Shown here: in pieces, positions 1-5,775 of the stretch | How positions within the stretch are numbered: position 1 is the stretch's first letter | Layout of the letters: each line of letters starts with the position of its first letter | Assembly: GCA_030146745.1 (NCBI GenBank) | Contig: JASLBD010000339.1 | Location: forward strand, 1-7,267 | Reading direction: 5' to 3' | Length of the DNA: 7,267 nt | Source: Allosphingosinicella sp. | Lineage (GTDB): Bacteria; Pseudomonadota; Alphaproteobacteria; Sphingomonadales; Sphingomonadaceae | Notes under the pieces: generated by a model | The model's database searches: none | What the model saw: the letters and a program-made list of their open reading frames with translations, nothing else | Told to the model about the DNA's origin: nothing | Position numbers and translations under genes: made by a program

Positions 1-1118
1 AACTCGCGGGCAAGGCTGCCGAGGACCTGCATGTAATAAGGGCTGGGCGGGTTGGACTTGGCCCAGGGGACGATCGCGCCGCGCTTGATCGACAGATTCT
101 CGTTGGGGACGACGAGCTCGGGGTCGAAGAGGAGCTTCTCGCCGAGGCCGTCGCAGGCGGGGCAGGCGCCCTGGGGGGCGTTGAAGCTGAACAGGCGCGG
201 CTCGATCTCGGCGATGGTGAAGCCGGAGACGGGGCAGGCGAACTTCTCGGAGAAGACGATCCGGCCCGGGGGTGCGTTGTCGGAGAGAATAGCCCTCTCC
301 CCCTGGGGGAGAGGGTTGGGTGAGGGGGCTCGACGTCCGCGACTACCCTCCGACTCAGGCCCCCCTCCCCCTGCCCCCTCCCCGCCGGGGAGGGGGGAAG
401 GATCGGCCGGGTCGAGATACACCAGGCCCTCGGCCAGCTTGAGCGCCGTCTCGAGCGAATCCGCCAGGCGGGTCTCGATCCCTTCCTTCACGGCGAAGCG
501 GTCGACGACGACCTCGATGTCGTGCTTGTATTTCTTGTCGAGGGCGGGCGCCTCCTCGATCGGGTAGAGCTGGCCGTCGATCCTCACCCGGGTGAAGCCC
601 GACTTCTGCCATTCGGCCAGCTCCTTGCGATACTCGCCCTTGCGGCCGCGGACGACGGGGGCGAGCAAATAGAGGCGGGTGCCTTCGGGGAGGGCCATGA
701 CCCGGTCGACCATCTGGCTGACGGTCTGGGCCGAGATGGGGAGGCCGGTGGCGGGGCTGTAGGGCACGCCTACCCGCGCCCACAGCAGGCGCATGTAGTC
801 GTAAATCTCGGTGACGGTGGCGACGGTGGAGCGCGGGTTGCGGCTCGTCGTCTTCTGCTCGATCGAGATGGCCGGGGAGAGGCCCTCGATATGGTCGACG
901 TCGGGCTTCTGCATCATCTCGAGGAACTGGCGGGCATAGGCGCTGAGGCTCTCGACGTAGCGGCGCTGCCCCTCCGCATAGATGGTGTCGAAGGCGAGCG
1001 AGGATTTGCCCGAGCCCGAAAGGCCGGTGATCACGGTCAGGGTCTCGCGCGGGATGTCGACGTCGATATTCTTGAGATTGTGCTCGCGCGCGCCGCGGAC
1101 GGAGAGATGAGTCAGCAT
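1..1118 (-). CDS. uvrA: UvrA, excinuclease ABC subunit A (5' part, runs off the left edge)
   Basis: UvrA is the DNA-damage-recognition ATPase of nucleotide excision repair; it acts in the cytoplasm as a dimer and loads UvrB. About 372 residues are visible, ending in SLARE at the window edge. The start [18 protein letters not shown] is typical of the family. Walker [10 protein letters not shown] lies at residues 32-40, followed by [29 protein letters not shown] sequence. The first zinc module is at about 295-322: the usual first CxxC reads CPVS (C295, S298) and the second is CPAC (C319, C322), as I recall from other alphaproteobacterial UvrAs. Between the conserved LAEGLVYLD and [11 protein letters not shown] lies about 40 residues of unusual Pro/Gly/Glu-rich sequence (about 240-282), encoded by the palindromic repeats at 293-397. 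I translated this stretch codon by codon: no stop or frameshift, and the flanking UvrA sequence stays in one frame. A LexA box sits 10-24 bases upstream of the ATG; the ribosome binding site (AGCAGG) is weak. Identity is certain; whether the insert leaves activity intact is unknown. Confidence 0.97.
   Translation of the reverse strand, partial: MLTHLSVRGAREHNLKNIDVDIPRETLTVITGLSGSGKSSLAFDTIYAEGQRRYVESLSAYARQFLEMMQKPDVDHIEGLSPAISIEQKTTSRNPRSTVATVTEIYDYMRLLWARVGVPYSPATGLPISAQTVSQMVDRVMALPEGTRLYLLAPVVRGRKGEYRKELAEWQKSGFTRVRIDGQLYPIEEAPALDKKYKHDIEVVVDRFAVKEGIETRLADSLETALKLAEGLVYLDPADPSPLPGGEGAGGGGPESEGSRGRRAPSPNPLPQGERAILSDNAPPGRIVFSEKFACPVSGFTIAEIEPRLFSFNAPQGACPACDGLGEKLLFDPELVVPNENLSIKRGAIVPWAKSNPPSPYYMQVLGSLARE
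293..330 (+). repeat. GC-rich palindromic repeat, copy 1 (inside uvrA)
   Basis: A perfect inverted repeat with 11-base arms, CCCTCTCCCCC (293-303) and GGGGGAGAGGG (305-315), has a single-base loop and is followed by a G-rich tail TTGGGTGAGGGGGCT (316-330). This stem-plus-tail form is typical of dispersed extragenic palindromes in GC-rich proteobacteria. Read on the uvrA strand it encodes the peptide [13 protein letters not shown] (UvrA residues 264-276). It forms an inverted pair with the copy at 359-397. Family membership is inferred from the pattern; copy number in the genome cannot be seen here. Confidence 0.75.
359..397 (-). repeat. GC-rich palindromic repeat, copy 2, opposite orientation (inside uvrA)
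   Basis: Inverted arms CCCCCTCCCCG (374-384) and CGGGGAGGGGG (386-396) are separated by one base, and the G-rich tail, read on the minus strand, occupies about 373-359. Arm length, one-base loop and tail match copy 1 in architecture, but the copy points the other way, so the two tails face each other across a spacer at 331-358. The two copies and spacer cover about 105 bases, which is 35 codons and keeps uvrA in frame. On the uvrA strand this copy encodes [14 protein letters not shown] (residues 241-254) and carries four G-runs of at least four bases. Confidence 0.7.
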
Positions 1119-1127
1119 AGCCTGCTA

Positions 1128-1142
1128 GTTCCAGATTTGTTC
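1128..1142 (-). promoter_or_regulatory. SOS box (alphaproteobacterial LexA operator) of uvrA
   Basis: GTTC (1128-1131), seven bases (CAGATTT), GTTC (1139-1142); on the uvrA strand it reads GAAC-N7-GAAC. This matches exactly the direct-repeat LexA site known from alphaproteobacteria such as Caulobacter and Rhizobium. uvrA is a known LexA target in that class. The box ends nine bases before the uvrA start codon, so bound LexA would cover the transcription start or ribosome binding region. Confidence 0.85.
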
Positions 1143-1359
1143 CAAGGGTGCAAGGCCTGGGGCCCAGGGCGCAACGCGGCACCGGCGAAATGGGGTGCGC
1201 GGGGATGGAAGGCAAGGCGCGCGCAAGAGGGAGGCGGACGCCTCGGCATCGCAAACCGAACCGAGTACCCGCTTCGTCCGGGTCACCGCTTCTCTTATTT
1301 CTGGCGAAACCGGCTTCTCCAAAAGGATAAGTACTTTCCTATCTGAAGCGGAAACTTCC

Positions 1360-1388
1360 TTGACTGGGTCGGCTAATATGTTCATGAT
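1360..1388 (+). promoter_or_regulatory. Possible promoter of the beta-helix gene
   Basis: TTGACT (1360-1365) matches a -35 box in five of six positions. Seventeen bases downstream, CATGAT (1383-1388) matches a -10 box in four of six. A transcript would begin near 1395, leaving a leader of about 30 bases before the GTG start at 1425. This fits the GTG better than the upstream ATG at 1404, which would have almost no leader. It is a pattern match only. Confidence 0.35.
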
Positions 1389-1410
1389 CCGTTCTCAAGC
1401 AGTATGTTTC

Positions 1411-1417
1411 GAAGGAG
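1411..1417 (+). promoter_or_regulatory. Ribosome binding site that fixes the GTG start of the beta-helix gene
   Basis: GAAGGAG at 1411-1417 ends seven bases before GTG at 1425, an ideal Shine-Dalgarno arrangement. The in-frame ATG at 1404 lies upstream of this site and has no comparable sequence in front of it, so the GTG is the better start. Confidence 0.8.
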
Positions 1418-1424
1418 TTTCCAA

Positions 1425-3137
1425 GTGACCAGCACGATCTATCGCCCTGAAGATTACGGCGCCGTCGGCGACGGCGTGAGCAACGACACCAGCTCCTTCC
1501 AGGCGCTCGCCGTCGCCGTGAATGCGGCGAACGGCGGAATCGTCGAGTTCAAGTCGGGGGCGACCTACCTCATCGGACGGCAGACGGCGCAGAACCCGCC
1601 GCTCCACTCCCACACTTTCTATCCCGAGCCGCTGCTCGAATTCACCGATTGCACGAGGGCGCTGATCGTCCGGGGCCACGGCGCGGTCATCCGCATCGCC
1701 ACCGGCCTCAGATACGGCACGTTCGACACGAACGGGAACGCGACCTCCAATCCCCTGCCTTATACCGGACCCCAGATCGCGGCGGGCTATCGCTCGATCA
1801 TCAAGGCGGAAGGCTGCGCGAGCGTCACGATCGAGGATCTCGAGCTGGACGGAAGCGCCGACACCGTCGTCCTCGGCGGCCAGTGGGGCGACACGGGCTG
1901 GCAGCTCGGCGGAATCGGCATCATGCTCAAGAACAACAAGGGGCCGGCGCTGGTACGCAACGTCTATTCGCACCACCACACGATGGACGGGATACAGGTG
2001 GACGGACTCGCCGAGGACGACCAGGCGCCGTTCGACCATTCGGTGGTGGAGAGCTGCCGCTTCGAGAATAACGGGCGCCAGGGCCTGAGCTTCGTCGGCG
2101 GCCGCGGCTGGACCTTCCGGAACTGCTCCTTCAGCAAGACGGGCCGCGACACGTCGGGGATCACGAGCAACCCGGGCGCCGGCATCGATTTCGAGGCCGA
2201 GGCTGGCAAGGCGATCCGCGATATTGCGCTTGAGGATTGCTGGATCACCGACAATTTCGGAGTCGGAATCGTCGCGGACAGCGGCACGGACATGGACCGG
2301 ATCCGGGTGGCGCGCTCCACCATCGTCGGCACCACCAACTATTCGTTGTGGCTCAACCGGCCGGGGTTCGTCGTCGAGGACTGCCTGATCGCCGGAACCA
2401 TCGTCTGGCTGTGGCCTGGGCAGACGCCGCTCAACCCGAAGGATGCCGTCCAGTTCGTGCGCTGCACGCTCAGCAACGACAGCGCCTACAGCCCGACCGG
2501 GACGGTATTCCAGGTCAATAACCTCCTGGTGGAGGGCGGAGTCGCCTTCGTCTCCTATCAGGACTGCCTGTTCGACCATGCCACGGCGGGCTACGGCTAC
2601 AGCAACGGCAATTTCGACCAGACTCGCCTGGAGAATTGCACGGTGCGCGCACGGGCGGGCGGTCTGCAGGTCAGCGGGCGCTATGTCGGACGAACGCACT
2701 TCATCCAAGCCGGCGGTACGGTCATAGGAGTTCCGAAGGGCACCCTCTCCATCGTCGGAACGAACGATGTGGGCCACGCCGAGGACCCGTGGACCTTCAC
2801 AGCGAACGGCGTGTCCACCGTCTATGGGGCGACCATCGACGAGGTTGGCAACGCCACAGGGCTCCGTCACACGGGCTTCGACGGCAATCTGACGCTGGTC
2901 GCGGGCGTGGACAACGTCGCTCAACGTTCGGTCGGAACGCTGACCGCCAACCGGACCTGGGCTCTTTCCACGACCGGCGCCCGGCCCGGCAGCCGGTTCC
3001 GGGTGGCGAGAACCGGCGGAGGGGCGTTCACGCTCGATATCGGCGGTCTCAAGTCGCTGGCCACCAACCAATGGTGCGAGGTCGAATATGACAAAACCAC
3101 CGGCGGCTGGGTGCTGTCCGGCTCCGGCACGCTGTAG
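1425..3137 (+). CDS. Right-handed parallel beta-helix protein, pectate-lyase-3 type (tailspike-like)
   Basis: The product has 570 residues from the GTG start. The N-terminus has the hallmark of the pectate_lyase_3 family, YGAVGDGVSNDT (residues 11-22), followed by a VEFKSGATYLIG-type strand. This opening is shared by polysaccharide lyases, glycosidases and phage tailspikes. From about 125 to 430 the chain shows regular beta-helix rungs with recurring Cys/Asn positions, such as VESCRFENN, FRNCSFSKTG, LEDCWITDN and VEDCLIAG. The C-terminal part (about 445-570) looks like a separate beta-rich module ending in LTANRTWALSTTGARPGSRF and a NQWCEVEYD motif, which resembles C-terminal modules of tailspike-like proteins. 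There is no signal peptide or membrane segment. The likely role is binding or cleaving a polysaccharide, but the substrate and catalytic residues cannot be assigned. The gene stands alone, divergent from uvrA. Confidence 0.85.
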   Translation: MTSTIYRPEDYGAVGDGVSNDTSSFQALAVAVNAANGGIVEFKSGATYLIGRQTAQNPPLHSHTFYPEPLLEFTDCTRALIVRGHGAVIRIATGLRYGTFDTNGNATSNPLPYTGPQIAAGYRSIIKAEGCASVTIEDLELDGSADTVVLGGQWGDTGWQLGGIGIMLKNNKGPALVRNVYSHHHTMDGIQVDGLAEDDQAPFDHSVVESCRFENNGRQGLSFVGGRGWTFRNCSFSKTGRDTSGITSNPGAGIDFEAEAGKAIRDIALEDCWITDNFGVGIVADSGTDMDRIRVARSTIVGTTNYSLWLNRPGFVVEDCLIAGTIVWLWPGQTPLNPKDAVQFVRCTLSNDSAYSPTGTVFQVNNLLVEGGVAFVSYQDCLFDHATAGYGYSNGNFDQTRLENCTVRARAGGLQVSGRYVGRTHFIQAGGTVIGVPKGTLSIVGTNDVGHAEDPWTFTANGVSTVYGATIDEVGNATGLRHTGFDGNLTLVAGVDNVAQRSVGTLTANRTWALSTTGARPGSRFRVARTGGGAFTLDIGGLKSLATNQWCEVEYDKTTGGWVLSGSGTL

Positions 3138-3338
3138 GTCCGTTGCCGGCGCTTGGGGGGCGCCGTCGCTGCAGGTCGAACGAAGGAGGGCTCCGGCAGG
3201 GGCGCGGGGTCGGTGGATTTGTTCACCCGCGCATTTCCGGGCGACCGCCATAAGCCCGAAAGGCGCAATCGCGCGTGAGACCGGTCACGGACTCGAAGCT
3301 TCTCGGGCCGATATGCCGACCCCATGTCGGAGACTCGA

Positions 3339-3632
3339 GTGACGAGGCTGCAGGTTGAAGTGCGGGCGGGCCCCGGGGTGGGCGGCTATTCGCTCTACGT
3401 CGACGGAGTTCCGGCGACGATGGGCGCGCACCACAAGGGCGAGGTGGTCTGCGCCGGCCGTTGCGGCGACGGCTCCCTGCACGCCTTGCTCTACAGCTTC
3501 GCCGGCTTGCCCGGCGCGACCCTCGCGATCACCGTCCGCTGCTCGGCAAGCATCGTCTGCGCCCTTCGCGCCGAGATCGCCGGAGCGGCGGGATCTCCGA
3601 GCCGGGCGGGGCGCGAGGTCTTCGCCATCTGA
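3339..3632 (+). CDS. Small hypothetical protein with four cysteines
   Basis: I do not recognise this protein. GGAG at 3329-3332 lies six bases before GTG at 3339, so I prefer this start (97 residues, beginning MTRLQVEVRAG). The in-frame ATG at 3324 would give 102 residues but has no ribosome binding site in front. The N-terminal half looks beta-rich (VEVRAGPGVGGYSLYVDGV). Four cysteines appear as C38-x3-C42 and C68-x5-C74, with GAHHKGEVVCAGRC near the middle. There is no signal peptide and no clear membrane helix, though 60-80 is hydrophobic. It lies about 200 bases after the beta-helix gene and 84 bases before the methyltransferase-like gene on the same strand, so co-transcription is possible. 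Codon use resembles the neighbours, supporting a real gene, but the evidence is modest. Confidence 0.55.
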   Translation: MTRLQVEVRAGPGVGGYSLYVDGVPATMGAHHKGEVVCAGRCGDGSLHALLYSFAGLPGATLAITVRCSASIVCALRAEIAGAAGSPSRAGREVFAI

Positions 3633-3716
3633 GACCGGGTCTTCGTCGCAGGGAAGCGTGACGGCGCCCGGCCGCTGGGCTAGTCCCGGCTCGAGCAGGA
3701 GCGAGGGGGAGCTTGT

Positions 3717-4499
3717 ATGGGCAGGACGGCTTTGGCGGCGATGGCGCTGACACTGACACTGACACTGATGGCGCCGGGGGCCGCGAACACCCAGGGACGA
3801 GGCGCTGCCGACGTCGCGGCCGCGGTGGCGGCTCCGGGCCGGCCCAAGGCGGCCACGGACCTGGACGAGGTGAGGAAGCCGGCCGAGATGCTCCGCTTCA
3901 TGGGCCTGAAGACGGGCGACCGGGCGCTCGATTACTTCACCGGCACCGGCTATTATGCGGAGATCATGGCTCGGGCGGTCGGGCCGGAAGGCCATGCCGT
4001 CGGCTGGAATTCGGCCGCCTTCGGGCGCAACGAGCGAGTCGCCGCCGCCCTCAAGGACGTCAAGGCCCGCAATCCCAACAGCGCCTTCTACTCGAGCCCG
4101 GCGACGGCGATCGCCTTCGCCCCGAACAGCTTCGACTTCGCTCTCCTCCATCTCGTCTATCACGACGCTTATTGGGAGAGCGCCCAGTTCGGCCTTCCCC
4201 GGATCGATCCGAATACGGTGGTCACGGCGATCTGGGACGCGGTGAAGCCGGGCGGGACCGTCGCGGTCGTCGACCATGTCGCCGTCCCCGGCGGCGACAC
4301 GCGCGAAGTGGTCGAGAAGCTTCACCGGATCGATCCGGCCGCGGTGAAGGCCGATTTCGAGCGCGCCGGCTTCGTGCTGGAGGCGCAGTCCGACATGCTT
4401 CGGGTGCGCGAGGACGATCATTCGAAGAACGTCTTCGACCCGTCGATCCGCGGCAGGACCGACCGCTTCGTCTACCGGTTCAGGAAGCCGGCGCGCTAG
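3717..4499 (+). CDS. Exported SAM-methyltransferase-like protein (COG4798 type)
   Basis: The product has 260 residues and starts at the ATG preceded by AGGGGGAG (3704-3711), five bases upstream. Residues 1-23 form a signal peptide (MGRTALAAM, a hydrophobic LTLTLTLM core, then APGAA), predicting export to the periplasm. The mature part has a class I methyltransferase fold: RKPAEMLRFMGLKTGDRALDYFTGTGYY, with the SAM-loop-like D72-Y-F-T-G-T-G78, then FDFALLHLVYHDAYW and the strand VKPGGTVAVVDHV. Exported proteins of this predicted methyltransferase group (KPAEML...GxG) are widespread in proteobacteria but their substrate is not known to me; SAM is normally absent from the periplasm, so the true activity is open. 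The signal core is encoded by a (CTGACA)n repeat. The gene converges with the next one, stop codons being only 12 bases apart. Confidence 0.85.
   Translation: MGRTALAAMALTLTLTLMAPGAANTQGRGAADVAAAVAAPGRPKAATDLDEVRKPAEMLRFMGLKTGDRALDYFTGTGYYAEIMARAVGPEGHAVGWNSAAFGRNERVAAALKDVKARNPNSAFYSSPATAIAFAPNSFDFALLHLVYHDAYWESAQFGLPRIDPNTVVTAIWDAVKPGGTVAVVDHVAVPGGDTREVVEKLHRIDPAAVKADFERAGFVLEAQSDMLRVREDDHSKNVFDPSIRGRTDRFVYRFRKPAR
3747..3768 (+). repeat. Hexanucleotide tandem repeat (CTGACA)n in a signal peptide
   Basis: Three full CTGACA units (3747-3764) plus CTGA give 22 bases of perfect repeat. In the reading frame each unit encodes Leu-Thr, giving the LTLTLTLM core of the signal peptide. Gain or loss of a unit would keep the frame and change the length of the hydrophobic core by two residues. 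Confidence 0.9.
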
Positions 4500-4511
4500 G
4501 GCGAGTCGGCG

Positions 4512-4904
4512 CTAGTCGGCGCAACCCATCGAGTTGGCGAAGCCGCCCCAGCGCATTTGCGCGGTGCGGGACCGGCGATCGTAGATGATTGCAAGTTCGC
4601 TCATGCCCGCCGTCGTGCTGCTTGCGCCGCCTTGGGGGTTGCGCACCTTCGCGTAGAGGAGGTCGATCGACCCCCGCGAGCGGCGTACCAGGATCGGCCC
4701 CTCCCAGCAGCCGGAATAGGCGCAGATCGACAGTCGGCTTCCCTCGCGGCTGAGCGACATCGGCGTGAAGCCGTCCTTGTCGACCTCGCAGGCCCCGCCC
4801 TCGCAGGCGATCTCGGCGCTCCTGTTGGAACAGGTGAAATCCTGGGCGGCGGCGGGCATGGCCCCCATCGCCAGGAACAAGGCTCCGGCTATTCGTCCCA
4901 CCAT
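4512..4904 (-). CDS. Small exported protein with six cysteines, unknown function
   Basis: I do not recognise a family. The product has 130 residues; the ATG is preceded by GGAG (4912-4915) with seven bases of spacing. Residues 1-20 are a clear signal peptide (MVGRIAGALFLAMGAMPAAA, cleavage before QDF), so the protein should be periplasmic or secreted. The mature part contains six cysteines (C25, C34, C39, C61, C66, C128), an even number that could form three disulfides, and motifs such as CEGGACEVDKDGF and ICAYSGCWEG. The chain is short, soluble-looking and probably beta-rich. It lies downstream of the GH19 gene on the same strand, 138 bases away, with a GC-rich hexamer tract between them. 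Its stop nearly meets that of the methyltransferase-like gene. A role in the envelope is likely but unspecific. Confidence 0.75.
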   Translation of the reverse strand: MVGRIAGALFLAMGAMPAAAQDFTCSNRSAEIACEGGACEVDKDGFTPMSLSREGSRLSICAYSGCWEGPILVRRSRGSIDLLYAKVRNPQGGASSTTAGMSELAIIYDRRSRTAQMRWGGFANSMGCAD

Positions 4905-4992
4905 CGAGAAGCTCCTCCCAAAAACGGCTGCCTGGCCGCAGCATGGGCCGGCCCCGCATGAGCCGCAAGAGCGAAGGCCCGTCCGAGGCGCG

Positions 4993-5032
<40 letters not shown>

Positions 5033-5042
5033 ATGACGGGCG

Positions 5043-5657
5043 TCACACGGTGTAGCTGATCGCCGCATAATATTTGAGCGCGTAGGCCGCGATCAGATTC
5101 GCCTTGTCGACTCCGTTGATGACCCGGCGGGCGTTGCGCCAGTCGCTGACATCGTCGTGGAGATAGTCGGCGAGCTTCTTTCCGGTGAAGGTGCCGAGCA
5201 TCGATCCGTCGACCAGGATCCGGGTCGCGACGTCGAGCTCCATCGCCAGCGCGGGATTGTCGATCAGGTCGATCCCCAGCCTCCTGCCCCAGTCGGCATA
5301 ATTGCGCCGGCCGGTGAGCTGGACGAAGCCGCGGCCGCAATATCGGGCGCCGTCGCCCGGCCTGATATTGCCCAGGGCCCTGGCGATCTGCGGGTTCCGG
5401 CCGCTGGGCGGCGGATCGTAGCGGCGGGTGAAATAGGCGGTGCCGCCATATTCCCTTATCGGCCTGATGGTGCGGTCGGTCTCGTGATGGGCGGTGGCCA
5501 GCAGGTAGGCGAGCCAGCGGTCGTCCCTGGCGCCGGCCCGGGCTTCCCAATAGTCCAATATGGCGACGAGGCCGTTGACCTGGGATTGCTTCAGCGAGCC
5601 GTCGAACAGGGCTCCGCGGACATGGGTGAAAAAGAAGTCACGGTTGATCCTGGGCAT
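5043..5657 (-). CDS. GH19 chitinase/lysozyme-like protein (phage-endolysin type)
   Basis: The product is a 204-residue glycoside hydrolase family 19 protein, predicted to cut beta-1,4 bonds in peptidoglycan or chitin. The start MPRINRDFFFTHVR is chosen because GAGGAG (5665-5670) lies seven bases upstream; an in-frame ATG at 5696 would add 13 residues without such a site. Sequence evidence includes SLKQSQVNGLVAILDYWEA (21-39), the catalytic-type glutamate in ATAHHETDRTIRPIREYG (E59, with E69 as the likely second acid), and the GH19 signature YCGRGFVQLTGRRNYADWG (106-124), followed by WRNARRVING. The length equals that of single-domain phage endolysins. There is no signal peptide or membrane anchor, so release would need a holin or lysis; no holin gene is visible. 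The gene is divergent from the blaI-like operon. It may be a domesticated phage lysin. Confidence 0.9.
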   Translation of the reverse strand: MPRINRDFFFTHVRGALFDGSLKQSQVNGLVAILDYWEARAGARDDRWLAYLLATAHHETDRTIRPIREYGGTAYFTRRYDPPPSGRNPQIARALGNIRPGDGARYCGRGFVQLTGRRNYADWGRRLGIDLIDNPALAMELDVATRILVDGSMLGTFTGKKLADYLHDDVSDWRNARRVINGVDKANLIAAYALKYYAAISYTV

Positions 5658-5664
5658 CGTTCCA

Positions 5665-5670
5665 CTCCTC
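5665..5670 (-). promoter_or_regulatory. Ribosome binding site that fixes the GH19 start
   Basis: GAGGAG on the minus strand ends seven bases before the ATG at 5657. It selects the 204-residue form, whose first residues match phage endolysin N-termini, over the longer in-frame start at 5696. Confidence 0.75.
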
Positions 5671-5775
5671 GACATGAGGCCGGGCGACCGCCCCACGGTG
5701 GACCCGGCACAGGGCCATTCTGCGCCATTCGATCGACCAAGTATCCAACATTTTCGACGAACGGGCTTGCAAGCT

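Larger units (their letters stand above)
1119..1424. other. Intergenic region between divergent uvrA and the beta-helix gene
   Basis: This 306-base stretch holds the uvrA SOS box at its left end and a possible promoter plus ribosome binding site for the beta-helix gene at its right end. The right third (about 1290-1410) is clearly richer in A/T than the rest of the window, as expected for a promoter region. Open frames across it have no recognisable protein sequence and I treat them as chance. I see no RNA gene. Confidence 0.7.

Noticed and set aside
355..1254. Long minus-strand open frame (about 299 codons) overlapping uvrA
   Set aside because: It is out of frame with the clear UvrA sequence, is Arg/Pro-rich as expected for a GC-rich shadow frame, and has no recognisable domain.
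1323..1337. Near-palindrome around AAGTACTT in the A/T-richer part of the uvrA upstream region
   Set aside because: Only the central eight bases are symmetric, and it matches no operator I know; likely chance.
1374..1379. TAATAT as -10 box with TTGACT as -35
   Set aside because: The spacing is only eight bases, too short for a sigma-70 promoter; the CATGAT position at 17 bases is more plausible.
3147..3165. Hairpin CGGCGC-N7-GCGCCG after the beta-helix stop codon
   Set aside because: Six-base stem without a following T-run; in DNA this GC-rich such a stem is expected by chance, so I do not call it a terminator.
3182..3190. GAAGGAGGG resembling a strong ribosome binding site in the gap before the small protein
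   Set aside because: No start codon lies at a suitable distance and no coding frame follows.
1395..3251. 618-codon open frame on the minus strand opposite the beta-helix gene
   Set aside because: The plus strand encodes a convincing pectate-lyase-3 protein with a good ribosome binding site. The antisense frame has no family features and is explained by high GC and codon bias.
3285..4421. 378-codon minus-strand open frame opposite the small protein and the methyltransferase-like gene
   Set aside because: Composition is that of an antisense shadow, with no motif; the plus-strand genes have ribosome binding sites and a signal peptide.
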